Source: Fabrea salina (Eukaryota > Ciliophora > Heterotrichea > Heterotrichida > Fabreidae). From it: a stretch of DNA of 64,000 nt. Shown here piece by piece: positions 54,862-64,000 of the stretch; position 1 is the first letter of the stretch; each line of letters begins with the position of its first letter. Location: positions 124,001 to 188,000 of the forward strand of contig JALIHJ010000038.1 of the NCBI GenBank assembly GCA_022984795.1, read 5' to 3'. The notes beneath the pieces are model-generated. The model saw only the letters and a list, made by a program, of their open reading frames with translations, searched no databases and was not told the origin of the DNA. The position numbers were made by a program, and so were the translations under genes.

Positions 54862-57465
54862 ATGTCAAGCTTAGACAACATTTGGAACACTCTTTCTAGA
54901 AGAAGCATTGAACCTCTAAGTGAAGCTTTTCAACTTGTGAACCCTTTTACTTACTCAGTTTATACACTCACTCACTCTTTTAATTGTTCACCAAACGCTT
55001 TTCTGGGCCTAAATAATGACAATGCCCAGTGCCACATCAAAATACTGCAGTGTTCGGAGTTCAGCCACTTAAGTCAAGCTTACTTGCAGCTGCAGTACTT
55101 GCAAAGGTACCAAAAAGAACTTAGCTTAATAAAGGTTTTGGACGTGTTTGAGTTCTTAGAAGACGGGGCATGGGGCTTAGTCATAGTGACTGAAGCTCTC
55201 CAAGGCCTTACCCTTGAAGAACTATCCCAAGCAAAAACTCGGTGTGCAAACGTTAAAGACTTAGTTACTAAAACTGACTGCACTGGAATCATGTTGGCTC
55301 TTTTTAAAATCATGGAATCAGCACAAAGACTCCAAGTGGCTTCTTTTAAGATCTCGCCTAATTCAGTGTTTTTATATAAAAGTGACGACTCCTGTGCACC
55401 TATTAAAGGGAAACTTTACAACTACTCTGTTAAGTTGTACTCCTCCAGTAGAGTTATGCTTGGGTGTGCCAAGTCCCACCTGACACACCTCAAAGCTCCT
55501 AAAGGCATCAAAAATACGATGGAGGAGTGCCTTTGGGACACAGGAGTATCTATTTACTCGCTTTTTGGCAAGCACAGTTTAAAAGAAGTTCCTTACTTAA
55601 AAACCATTACTCACAAAGAAAGACTAACTCACTTAGAACTAAGGTTCCAAGACCCAGCTATCAGTCACATTCTCAAGCACGCATTTAACGACACTCCTAA
55701 AGTTGACTTGCTCGAACACCCCTTCATAAGGGTGCTGAGTGCCTTTTACAACAAAGACCTGCCAACAATAGAACTCTGCAGTTTAAGGGAGTTCAGAGCT
55801 ATTCACTCTGCCATGACTATGGAAGACAAAGAAATTCAGTTGTTAGCTTTTAAAAAAACTCTAACTGTAGCACTTGACGTGGAGAACCACACAGAACTTA
55901 TGATTTGGGAGTACCTCAAAGACAACGACTTAGTTAACACCTTGTTAGAGCTTTCTATGGCTTTTTCCTGGGAAGAGAACCCTGAACTCTTAGACTCCTT
56001 GTTCAACATTCTGATGTACCGACCTGTGACACAAAGGTTCAAGGAACAACTCCTGAGTTTGAACTTCTACAGCATGATTCCTAAAGCTGCCCAAACCAAC
56101 AGCATTTCTCTGTCGCTCTACAAGTTCTTTAACCGAATCAACGAAGAAGACAACACCCTTACTATTTGGCAGTTGTTTTGGGACTTTGGACTCACTAAGT
56201 ACGCTGGCAAAAGAGTTAGGAACAGTCGGGACTACGCTAAGTTCATCAAAGAAACTATGAGTTACTACGGCCCCCACTCGATATCTTTCATTACTGAGTT
56301 CGAGTTCCTCCAGAGCGAACTTTCTGAAATTAGAGTCTTGCAAGCTTTCCGAGAGTTGCCTTTGCAGTTCAAAATAGAAAACTCACCAGTCATCCTTGAA
56401 CACTTAGAAAAAAGGCTGTTTTCAGGACTCAAAAACATAAACAAGGACGAATACCCTATGCTTTTCAAAGAAGCAGTTCTGCTCTTAGGAGATATTTTGT
56501 GCTTGCCTAAGATGCTCCAGCACTCCCACCTAACAAACACTTGTCTGAGCCACAGTGCACGTGAACAAATGTCTTTTCTGGGCAAAAATCCTTTGCTGGT
56601 AGAGTGCCTTGACTGCGGTACTACTTTGTGTTTAATTTGCGCAAACGACTTGCACTTAGACCACAACTTAAGGCACCACCTCTACATGAGTGCCCATTCC
56701 AGATGCATGTGTAACGAAACTCACGAGCACTCTAAGATAGACCCTAACCAGTTCGGTCTGCCTACATACCCACCCAGACTGGGTTTTGTAGACTCCAACG
56801 GAGCAGAGTACGCAGAAACCCACGGCAACATATTTAGAAGCAAAGGGTACCTTGAAGTAAAAACACAAGAACCCATAGAGTCTGTGAAGTCCAACAGAAT
56901 GAAGGGCTACTTCGAAATCAAAGTGATAAAAGCAGGCACAAGAGAAGACATTGAAATCGAACTAGAAGGGTTTGGTCTAAGTTACTACGGCATGACTGGA
57001 CAAGTTTTCTTAAACAAACAAGAGTGCTTTGTTGCACCTAGATTTGGGTCTTACGATACTGTGGGCATAGGGTGCTCTAGCCAAGGCAAAGGCTTTGTAA
57101 CTTACAACGGACTTCTAGTTCCTAAGTTAGTAAACTGCAATTCTTCAGAAACGTTCAAACCAGTTTTAAGGATGAACGGCAGTGAGTGCGAAGTCAAAGT
57201 AAAGCTTAGGTCTTGGCTGTTCAAAAACACGATTAACCCTGAGTGTCTTTTTTACGAAGACCTACTGAAAAACGCGTCTACTTCTTTTGAAATCCTTTGC
57301 AACCAAATTCCAAAATCTTTTAAAAGGAAAAAAGGCGACGCCCGCGATGTAGACCTCATCGACAAGTTTGTAGAGCTAGTTTCCGCACTAGGCCTTGAAA
57401 ATTACCTTAAAAAAACCAGCAAAAAAATGCCTAAAGAGTACCCCATCCTTAGAAGATGCACCTAA
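54862..57465 (+). CDS. Pseudokinase - UBR-box - SPRY protein
   Basis: The protein has 867 residues. Residues 1 to about 300 look like a kinase fold, but the HRD loop reads FKISPNSV and the DFG region VKLYSSS, so it is a pseudokinase. A helical ARM-like region follows (310-555). Residues about 560-620 form a UBR-type zinc finger: CLSHS, CLDCGTTLCLICANDLHLDHN and HSRCMCNETHEH, with the Cys and His spacing of N-degron readers. A SPRY-like domain follows (about 655-790: MKGYFEIKVI, GFGLSYYG, GKGFVTYNG). No RING or HECT is present, so any ligase function would need a partner. Confidence 0.75.
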   Translation: MSSLDNIWNTLSRRSIEPLSEAFQLVNPFTYSVYTLTHSFNCSPNAFLGLNNDNAQCHIKILQCSEFSHLSQAYLQLQYLQRYQKELSLIKVLDVFEFLEDGAWGLVIVTEALQGLTLEELSQAKTRCANVKDLVTKTDCTGIMLALFKIMESAQRLQVASFKISPNSVFLYKSDDSCAPIKGKLYNYSVKLYSSSRVMLGCAKSHLTHLKAPKGIKNTMEECLWDTGVSIYSLFGKHSLKEVPYLKTITHKERLTHLELRFQDPAISHILKHAFNDTPKVDLLEHPFIRVLSAFYNKDLPTIELCSLREFRAIHSAMTMEDKEIQLLAFKKTLTVALDVENHTELMIWEYLKDNDLVNTLLELSMAFSWEENPELLDSLFNILMYRPVTQRFKEQLLSLNFYSMIPKAAQTNSISLSLYKFFNRINEEDNTLTIWQLFWDFGLTKYAGKRVRNSRDYAKFIKETMSYYGPHSISFITEFEFLQSELSEIRVLQAFRELPLQFKIENSPVILEHLEKRLFSGLKNINKDEYPMLFKEAVLLLGDILCLPKMLQHSHLTNTCLSHSAREQMSFLGKNPLLVECLDCGTTLCLICANDLHLDHNLRHHLYMSAHSRCMCNETHEHSKIDPNQFGLPTYPPRLGFVDSNGAEYAETHGNIFRSKGYLEVKTQEPIESVKSNRMKGYFEIKVIKAGTREDIEIELEGFGLSYYGMTGQVFLNKQECFVAPRFGSYDTVGIGCSSQGKGFVTYNGLLVPKLVNCNSSETFKPVLRMNGSECEVKVKLRSWLFKNTINPECLFYEDLLKNASTSFEILCNQIPKSFKRKKGDARDVDLIDKFVELVSALGLENYLKKTSKKMPKEYPILRRCT

Positions 57466-57513
57466 AATAACTAAACCTGAGTGCGGTTATAATAACTATA
57501 AATTCTGTAATAA

Positions 57514-60500
57514 ATGAATACCCATGTGTTAGTTTGGGCTTCTAATACAAAAAGCACAGATTTGCCTGAACCAAAGATCATAGACTTTTCTCAGGGCGTG
57601 AGAGCCTGCCACATCAACGAAAACTGGTTGCTAGCTGTACTAGAGAATGGATCCACATACTACCTAGAGCTAGCATCAAGCCTTCCGAAGCAAGTGGACT
57701 TGGGAATCTCCGTGAAGCAAGTAGCAGTTAACTCAACTGTAAGTTTGCTGATATCTGAGCAAGGAGAAGGGTGGATCTGGGGAGAGGATCCTTTTGAAGC
57801 AGGACTAGTAACAAGCAAAACTCCAAGTAAGTTAAAAGACCTCAAAGACCTTGTGCAGGGAAGTTTAGGCGACACCCACGCAGCTGTAATTGACTCCAAG
57901 GGCAACTTGTACACTTGGGGGTCTGGGAGTGTTGGGCAGCTCGGGACCCCTGCCTTCGAAGTGGAACGCCAAACTCCCCAACTTGTGGAAAGCGCAAGGA
58001 TTTTTACAGCTAAACAAGTTTTGTGCGGTAAGTTGTTTACGTGTGTTTGCACTAAAGGAGGGTACGTTTACTTTTACGGAAACATAGGTGCACAGCACTC
58101 TAGCATAGGGTCCAGGTTTTCGCCTATTATGCGAAAAAGGGTTCTTGCAGGGTCCCCAACTGCTAGCTCCGTTAGAAGGGACACCAACTACCCCTACTCA
58201 CACCCTGAACTAGAGCAGCAGTTCGTTACTTCTATAGTTGTGGGAGATAACTTTTTGGGCGCGCTTAATGAAGAAGGCCAGGTGTTTGTGTTTGATGAGT
58301 GCATGGACCTTGTGAAACTTCCTGTTTGCAATGATGCTAAAATTAGGGAAATTGGAGCAGCAAGCAGTGTAATCTACGGGCTTTCGCAGGACTCCAGAGT
58401 TGTCTATGAGTGGAAGGAACCCTGCCAAGACCACTTAAGTGTGAGTTACGACTTCAGTTGCCAGTTATCTAACTGGGAAGGAAAAATGTACGTCCTTGCT
58501 GAAGACTACCTTCCCTACAAACTAGTGACAAATGCTTCAAGCATGGGGTGCATGGTTTGCAGAGTCACTGCAGAAACTCCCCAGCCACTAGCTAAGCACA
58601 TTGCTACAGCAAATCCTTATTCGCGTTCTGAGTACGCTAGAAGGCTTTGCAACTCGCTTTATGACTCGATTGAAGTTCAGTTGAGTCCGCCGTCTCAGAA
58701 CTCTTCTCCTGTAAAAGAAGGTTTTGATGACCTTGAGCGTTTGTACTCCACAGGCAACAACGAAAAGACCATTGAAAAAATCATAAAGTGCAGAATTGAG
58801 TATGACCACAGAGAAAAGTTACTAAGGGCTTTTAGACCACTTACAAACTCACTGATTAGACTGTTCTTGAAAAAGCTTGAAAAGTGGTCGAATCTTTCTA
58901 AACTCCAAAACAAACAAACCCAAGCAGGGTTCAGGTTCTTCTTAGCAATTCAAAGGAACTTTGTAAAGGCTGGCTGGGTGGCTTTAAGCAACCACAACAG
59001 AAAACAACTAGCTAAAGAAGGGGCTGTTAAAAGGCTAGGTAGCTTATTAGTTCAGACCTTAAGGAAGTCCCTCAGCAAGAAGTTCGAAAGCTGGAAAAGA
59101 AGAATCTTAGAGTCCAACATCAAAAGCATGGAAAACAAGTACTTCAAAGCTGCCATTAAAATCATGAGTATAAGACTTAGTTGTGCTGTGAACAGAGTGC
59201 ACAAAAAGGCTTTTGTAAAGGTTAAAAGTGCTTCTTTTGCACACTTGGAAGAAATCAAACCTGCAACTAAGTACTTGGTTAAGGTGTTAGAAAGCATTGA
59301 AAAGAAGAAGTGGCTGAACGCTTTAAAGGCTAACAGCATCCAGCACTCTAAAGTGCTTAGTTCAGTAAGTGGTTTTTTAAGGACTTTCCAAAACTTCGAA
59401 CTAAAACTACTTAAACACAGCTTTGGTCAGCTAAAACAAACAGTTTTTAAAGAAGAATACCAAAAGTTACTGTTTTCCTCACTTAAAAACCAACTTTCAA
59501 AGCCCAAAAACACCCAGTTGAGGTACATGCAAGACACCACAATTCAAAAGTACCAAAAACTCTGCAACTTGTTTGAAATTTTGCACAAAAAAACTGAACT
59601 GCGTCTGCACTACTTTTTTAACTTACTTGAGTGCAATTTTTGGTGCCAGAAACTCTCAGTCCTAGTTAGAGTTTTAACACCCAGCCTCCAGAAAAGCTTT
59701 GACTCTTTAAAACTCAACTGCAAACTAGTCACTCCCCTCAACAATCTCTACAAAAGCAGACTTTCTTCATACTTCAAACTAATCGTTACCTCTAGCTTTG
59801 CAGCTAGTCTTGAAAAAGTCTGCAGAAGGGCAAACTTAAGCCTGTGCAAGCAAGTCTGGGAAGTGCTGGAGTGGACACTCAGCCCTATAGCTTCAGGTTT
59901 GTACACACAAGACGAAAGCTTAGTTATCATACAGTCGCCTGACTCGGGCAAAATAAGTCCTAGAAACTTCTTTCCAGACATTTGCAAGCACTTAACTGAA
60001 GAGGACTTGGTTAAACTGGAGTACATAACTCCTAGTCACTCAATGAGTTACTTACCTGACATCTTAGATGAAAAAAGAAGCACCCCTGCGGAACTAGACA
60101 ACACAATAAAACTAGATATATTCAACTCTGGGTCACTTGGAGTAAACCTAGTCAAAGCCAGACAGAACTCCGGAGTTCAAACTGTAGACACCACTCCTAA
60201 CTGCGAAAATCCCAGCTTAGAATACCGCAAAAAACTCATTAAAAAGTACTCTGAACACTCCTCAACTCCTTCTTTAATCATCAACAAAAAGCCCAAAAGA
60301 AAACTTAAAAAAAAATCCACCGAAAGACCTCCTTGGAAACCAAACAACAAGTGCATTTCTTCGTTCGACCCTAAAAAACAGTGCTTGTCAACTGCCCACT
60401 TAAGAGAAACATACGACTACAACCTTAAAGCCAGGAAAAAGTTAATCAACCTCAAGAAAAAAGGTTCTTTGGACAACCAAACTCCTGAGCTACTTAACAT

Positions 60501-60753
60501 AGTTCAAAAAGGTCCCAGGACCTCAGTGAGTTCTTCGTTCGAGTCAAGGTCTACTCCTGTGCAGAGAATCTTAGTTAAGAAAAAGCAACCTAAAATCCAT
60601 ACTCAACTTGCTTACACTAAACTCCAAACAGCTCTTAGAAAACTCAGACACAGCTGGCTTCTGTCAGGGTTCACTTCTTGGAAAGAAAACAGCCAGATTC
60701 CTTTTTCTTTTGCACTGCAAACTTTTAACTTGTTTAGTAATCATAAACGTTAA
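57514..60753 (+). CDS. RCC1-repeat protein with long helical-repeat tail
   Basis: The protein has 1079 residues. Residues 1-300 contain RCC1-type repeats such as NLYTWGSGSVGQLG and GWIWGED. Residues about 400-790 are helical with recurring short blocks that end in a Trp or Phe (RKSLSKKFESWKRR, KIMSIRLSCAVNRVHKKAF), similar in feel to Sfi1-type centrin-binding repeats. The last 250 residues are basic and Ser/Thr-rich, ending with another W-containing helix (HSWLLSGFTSWKEN). RCC1 domains can act as exchange factors or scaffolds. A centrin link is a guess and would fit the heterotrich contractile fibres. Confidence 0.75.
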   Translation: MNTHVLVWASNTKSTDLPEPKIIDFSQGVRACHINENWLLAVLENGSTYYLELASSLPKQVDLGISVKQVAVNSTVSLLISEQGEGWIWGEDPFEAGLVTSKTPSKLKDLKDLVQGSLGDTHAAVIDSKGNLYTWGSGSVGQLGTPAFEVERQTPQLVESARIFTAKQVLCGKLFTCVCTKGGYVYFYGNIGAQHSSIGSRFSPIMRKRVLAGSPTASSVRRDTNYPYSHPELEQQFVTSIVVGDNFLGALNEEGQVFVFDECMDLVKLPVCNDAKIREIGAASSVIYGLSQDSRVVYEWKEPCQDHLSVSYDFSCQLSNWEGKMYVLAEDYLPYKLVTNASSMGCMVCRVTAETPQPLAKHIATANPYSRSEYARRLCNSLYDSIEVQLSPPSQNSSPVKEGFDDLERLYSTGNNEKTIEKIIKCRIEYDHREKLLRAFRPLTNSLIRLFLKKLEKWSNLSKLQNKQTQAGFRFFLAIQRNFVKAGWVALSNHNRKQLAKEGAVKRLGSLLVQTLRKSLSKKFESWKRRILESNIKSMENKYFKAAIKIMSIRLSCAVNRVHKKAFVKVKSASFAHLEEIKPATKYLVKVLESIEKKKWLNALKANSIQHSKVLSSVSGFLRTFQNFELKLLKHSFGQLKQTVFKEEYQKLLFSSLKNQLSKPKNTQLRYMQDTTIQKYQKLCNLFEILHKKTELRLHYFFNLLECNFWCQKLSVLVRVLTPSLQKSFDSLKLNCKLVTPLNNLYKSRLSSYFKLIVTSSFAASLEKVCRRANLSLCKQVWEVLEWTLSPIASGLYTQDESLVIIQSPDSGKISPRNFFPDICKHLTEEDLVKLEYITPSHSMSYLPDILDEKRSTPAELDNTIKLDIFNSGSLGVNLVKARQNSGVQTVDTTPNCENPSLEYRKKLIKKYSEHSSTPSLIINKKPKRKLKKKSTERPPWKPNNKCISSFDPKKQCLSTAHLRETYDYNLKARKKLINLKKKGSLDNQTPELLNIVQKGPRTSVSSSFESRSTPVQRILVKKKQPKIHTQLAYTKLQTALRKLRHSWLLSGFTSWKENSQIPFSFALQTFNLFSNHKR

Positions 60754-60759
60754 ATTCGA

Positions 60760-63700
60760 ATGTTAGGTTTGTTTTTACTCATGCAGGTTTGCTTAGCCTT
60801 AGAAACCTTTTGTTGGCACTGGAGTGAAGCCGATCAACTTTTTCCAGGAAAAGACTTGTATGAACCTATGGGTTACTCTACAGAAGATAGTGTAGTTGTA
60901 ATCAACACATGTCCTCCAGGCAAAGTTTGTTCTGTTTACACACACACATTCAACTTCACTTCACAAGAGTCTAAGAAGCTAAAAAGTAGCTTTCCAGAAG
61001 GATTTGGGTTTTCTTGGACTTTTGAAAAGGAACTTTATGCTTACGGAGGAAAGACTCCTAGTGGAGTTGGGTTGGCTGATTTGTATAGGGTTGGAAAGGA
61101 CCACTCTGTAAAGTTAATTGAAGTTTTAGGGAAGAAAAGACCTCCTTCGAGGAGTTATGCTAGTTTGAGTTTGGTAGAAGGAGTTTTGGTGCTTTTTGGA
61201 GGCGAAAAGGAAGAACACCTTTTAGGAGACTTGTGGACTTTTAGCTTGGAAAGCAAAACTTGGAACCAAGTCCACTTGGAAGAACAAGTTCCTAGAAAAG
61301 CCCACTCCTCACTCAAAGTTAAGTTTGGAGCAACTACTTATATTGTGTACTTTGGCGGAAAAACTGCTTCTAGTTACTTAAACGAGGTTTTAGTGCTTAG
61401 AGTAACTAGCAAAGGAAGTAAGTTGGACTTGAAGTGGGTTGAAGACATTCAAGTTAAAGGAACAGTCCCTAGTCCACGCGAAGGACACTCTGTGTACCAG
61501 AAAAAAGGCACTATTTTGATTTCAGGTGGGTGTAACTACTCAGTTAAAAAGTGCTTCAGTGACGTTTACTCATTGAGCGTAAAAATTGAGGATAAAGTTA
61601 CCTTAGAGTTCCAACAACTAGAAATACAAAACAAAGGAGTGCCTAGAGAACAACACCTTAGTTTGGACACTCAACAAGGAGTATTGCTAGTTGGAGGCCA
61701 CAACAAGTTTCCTTCAAAGTCCCAGTTTTTAATGAAGGCCCCCTGCACTCCACTTTTAGCTATTGAATGCCCTTGCAAGAACAAGGGTGTGTGCCAAGAT
61801 GGAAAGTGCCTTTGCGAACCTGGGTACTTTGGAGAGCTTTGTGAGTACAAGCACTGTCAGTCTACATGTGGAAGCGAACTTCAAAGAGGAAGTTGCAATC
61901 ACAAGCAAGGAAAGTGCGAGTGTTACTTAGGCTTTGAAGGAGACAACTGTGAGTTTGTGTGTGAAAACTGCAAGAACTACAAACAACCCTGCAACGGAAA
62001 AGGAGTGCTTGTTGAAGAAGAGTGCCAGTGCCTTCCTGGGTTTTGTGGAAAGTTTTGTGAAAACACTTGCAATGACTGCAGCGGACACGGAGTCTTCAAT
62101 GGAGACTTTTGTAAGTGTGACAAGGGCTTTGAAGGAGCTAACTGTGAAAAAGCTTGCTTGAACAGGTGCTCCAAACATGGAGAGTGCTTTGAAGGCAGGT
62201 GTGTGTGTGACTCCGGCTGGGAGGGAGAAGACTGTTCAGTGGACTTGAACTGCCCAGAAAACTGCAATTCAAATGGAATATGCCAAAAGGGCCAGTGCAA
62301 GTGCTTCCAAGGTTACTCTGGAGAAGCTTGCCAAGTTGAAGTGTGTCCTAGTAACTGCACTGTAGTTGATGTGAGGTACGAAGTTTACTCTGGAGAAAAG
62401 CACTCTTTTAAAACCAAAGAAGACATACCACTGGAGTTACTAGGAGAGCCAGTGTACGAAGTGCTCAACTCAAGGGGCTTCTGCACTTCAGGAGGCTGTG
62501 AGTGTAAAGAAGGCTTTAGTGGGAAAGCCTGCCAAATCACAGAGGAATGCCCTAAAGATTGCAGTGGAAACGGTGAGTGCAAAGAAGGCATGTGCAGGTG
62601 CTCTGCAGGGTGGGGAGGCAGAGACTGCAGTTTGAAGGTGTGTCCTAACAACTGCAACCACAACGGACAGTGCATACATGGAATTTGCGAGTGCTACTCT
62701 GGGTACTTTGGAGAAGACTGTGCAGACTTTTGCCCCAACAATTGCTCTGGGAACGGAATCTGCAAGGACACACGCTGTAAGTGCTATGAGGGGTATGGAG
62801 GCTCAGATTGTAGTGTGAAAAAAGAGTGCAACTGCAACGGAAGAGGAGAGTGCAGAAGAGGAATGTGCTACTGCGAACCTGGGTACTTCGGGGAGAACTG
62901 TGAAGAAGTTGTTCCTTGCCCTCACAACTGTAACTCAAACGGAGAATGCATCAAAGGGAAATGCCAGTGCTTCGAAGACTGGAGTGGAGAGGCCTGTGAA
63001 GAACCAAAGGGTTTATCGGCAAAGTGCAAATTTGGAAAGTTCTTGCAAGGAGAGTGTAGGTGCAGTAGGGGATTCACAGGAAGAGACTGTTCAGTTCCAG
63101 TTTGCAAGGGTTCTTGTAAGGCTTGTTCTGGAAGAGGAGTGCTTTTTAAAGACAAGTGCTACTGTGAACCGAACTACACTGGAGTTAACTGCGAAATTCC
63201 TTTTGAGTGCAAAAATAGCTGTTCAGGGAACGGAGTTTGTGACATGGGCAAGTGCCACTGCAACTTAGGGTTTACCGGGGAAGACTGCTCCCAAGAAGTT
63301 AGTTGCTTGCAAACCTGTCCACCAGGATCTATTTGCAGTCATGGAACTTGTTTCTGCGCAAACTGCACTCAAACCTGTGAAAACTCTTGTTCGGGAAATG
63401 GCGTGTGCAAGGACAACAAGTGCATTTGCCAAAAAGGGTTCTTTGGAACAGACTGTTCTCTAACTAAAAGTAACTACTGTGGAAGAGGAGTTTTAAGAGG
63501 TGGAATGTGTGACTGTGAAGTAGGTTGGACAGGAGACAACTGCACAGAGCCCATCCCTTTAAACTGTCCTGGTTCAGGAATCTGCTCTGGAAAGGGCAAG
63601 TGCTTGTTTGGCAAGTGTCACTGCTACCCTGACTTTGAAGGCAAAGACTGCAGCAAGAAAAAACAGTGTCCTGACAACTGCAACGGAAAAGGAATTTGTA

Positions 63701-64000
63701 AGTACGGTAAGTGCTTTTGCGAACCTGGTTACGAAGGAAAGACTTGCCAAAAACAAGTTAGTCTTGGAGAGTGCCAAGACTGCAAAGGAGTTTGCTACCA
63801 AGGCAAGTGCAGCGAAGACCAGCTGTTTATTCAGCAAAGTTTAACAGATGAGCACTGTCCTCTAGGTTGCTCAGGAAAAGGTTTCTGTGTGAACAACAAG
63901 TGCTTGTGTGAAGAAGGCTGGACTGGAGAAGCTTGCGAGAAGCATGTGCTACAAGAAGGTTCCCTTTTTTGTGAGTATGAAGAACAAGAATGTGCAGGGA
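60760..64000 (+). CDS. Kelch and EGF-like repeat secreted protein (3' partial)
   Basis: The frame is open from ATG 60760 (MLGLFLLMQVCLALETF, signal peptide) to the window end, 1080 codons without a stop. Residues about 75-330 hold kelch-like repeats (VLVLFGGEKEEHLLGDLWTF and similar). From about 335 on, tandem EGF-like modules run to the edge, about 20 of them, with CxxNGxC...CxCxxGxxGxxC spacing as in tenascin, teneurin or attractin-type proteins. The kelch-then-EGF order recalls attractin. It may be an adhesion or matrix protein of the cell surface. The continuation beyond 64000 is unknown; no membrane helix has appeared yet. Confidence 0.88.
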   Translation, partial: MLGLFLLMQVCLALETFCWHWSEADQLFPGKDLYEPMGYSTEDSVVVINTCPPGKVCSVYTHTFNFTSQESKKLKSSFPEGFGFSWTFEKELYAYGGKTPSGVGLADLYRVGKDHSVKLIEVLGKKRPPSRSYASLSLVEGVLVLFGGEKEEHLLGDLWTFSLESKTWNQVHLEEQVPRKAHSSLKVKFGATTYIVYFGGKTASSYLNEVLVLRVTSKGSKLDLKWVEDIQVKGTVPSPREGHSVYQKKGTILISGGCNYSVKKCFSDVYSLSVKIEDKVTLEFQQLEIQNKGVPREQHLSLDTQQGVLLVGGHNKFPSKSQFLMKAPCTPLLAIECPCKNKGVCQDGKCLCEPGYFGELCEYKHCQSTCGSELQRGSCNHKQGKCECYLGFEGDNCEFVCENCKNYKQPCNGKGVLVEEECQCLPGFCGKFCENTCNDCSGHGVFNGDFCKCDKGFEGANCEKACLNRCSKHGECFEGRCVCDSGWEGEDCSVDLNCPENCNSNGICQKGQCKCFQGYSGEACQVEVCPSNCTVVDVRYEVYSGEKHSFKTKEDIPLELLGEPVYEVLNSRGFCTSGGCECKEGFSGKACQITEECPKDCSGNGECKEGMCRCSAGWGGRDCSLKVCPNNCNHNGQCIHGICECYSGYFGEDCADFCPNNCSGNGICKDTRCKCYEGYGGSDCSVKKECNCNGRGECRRGMCYCEPGYFGENCEEVVPCPHNCNSNGECIKGKCQCFEDWSGEACEEPKGLSAKCKFGKFLQGECRCSRGFTGRDCSVPVCKGSCKACSGRGVLFKDKCYCEPNYTGVNCEIPFECKNSCSGNGVCDMGKCHCNLGFTGEDCSQEVSCLQTCPPGSICSHGTCFCANCTQTCENSCSGNGVCKDNKCICQKGFFGTDCSLTKSNYCGRGVLRGGMCDCEVGWTGDNCTEPIPLNCPGSGICSGKGKCLFGKCHCYPDFEGKDCSKKKQCPDNCNGKGICKYGKCFCEPGYEGKTCQKQVSLGECQDCKGVCYQGKCSEDQLFIQQSLTDEHCPLGCSGKGFCVNNKCLCEEGWTGEACEKHVLQEGSLFCEYEEQECAG

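Noticed and set aside
1-64000. tRNA, rRNA, CRISPR arrays, transposons or retroelements
   Set aside because: None could be supported from the sequence by reading both strands. A tRNA or snRNA search by covariance model would be decisive.

Overview
The window looks like macronuclear DNA of a heterotrich ciliate, most probably Stentor. Seven clear introns are exactly 15 nt long, begin GTAA, end in AG and carry an A at position 10. TAA and TAG end almost every gene. TGA is not needed as a sense codon anywhere, so the code appears standard, unlike Blepharisma. Genes are packed on both strands with gaps of 0 to about 100 bp. No tRNA, rRNA, transposon, retroelement or CRISPR array was seen. The species name is inferred from intron size, code and compactness, not from a marker gene.

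Layout: 1-12 kb holds a partial Smr-domain protein, a TBC RabGAP, an E2F partner (DP), a giant PAS-containing membrane protein, kinesin-1 and a TauE/SafE exporter. 12-20 kb holds ALG9, PP1, an MLF protein, a prenylated Ras-like GTPase head to head with Miro, and an Aurora-like kinase. 20-32 kb holds CysRS, Bud32, a degenerate P-type Ca-ATPase, a NOPCHAP1-like protein, YJU2, spastin and a tandem pair of amino-acid transporters. 31-40 kb holds a bacterial-type DNA ligase fused to a SAM domain, a macrodomain protein, VPS26, a mitochondrial carrier, SNF1/AMPK, a DCN1-like protein and a CID protein. 40-49 kb holds a broken B-box/LRR gene, the only gene-poor gap (42.18-42.65 kb), ODR4 and a NACHT NTPase. 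49-64 kb holds several cysteine-rich secreted or anchored proteins, a PLAC8 protein, a pseudokinase/UBR-box/SPRY protein, an RCC1/helical-repeat protein and a kelch/EGF-repeat protein running off the end.

Most genes are unrelated housekeeping genes and form no pathway. The most unusual features concern gene structure. The VPS26 intron directly follows the initiator ATG, and the next intron-bearing gene, SNF1, has its initiator split AT|G by a 15-nt intron. One TBC intron does not fit the 15-nt rule. Neighbouring genes share stop codons, overlap as ATGA, or sit 0-3 bp apart. Protein-level oddities are a Ca-ATPase that lost its TGES and GDGxND residues, a pseudokinase/UBR/SPRY fusion, a SAM/LigE-type ligase fusion and a NACHT NTPase with a long helical tail.
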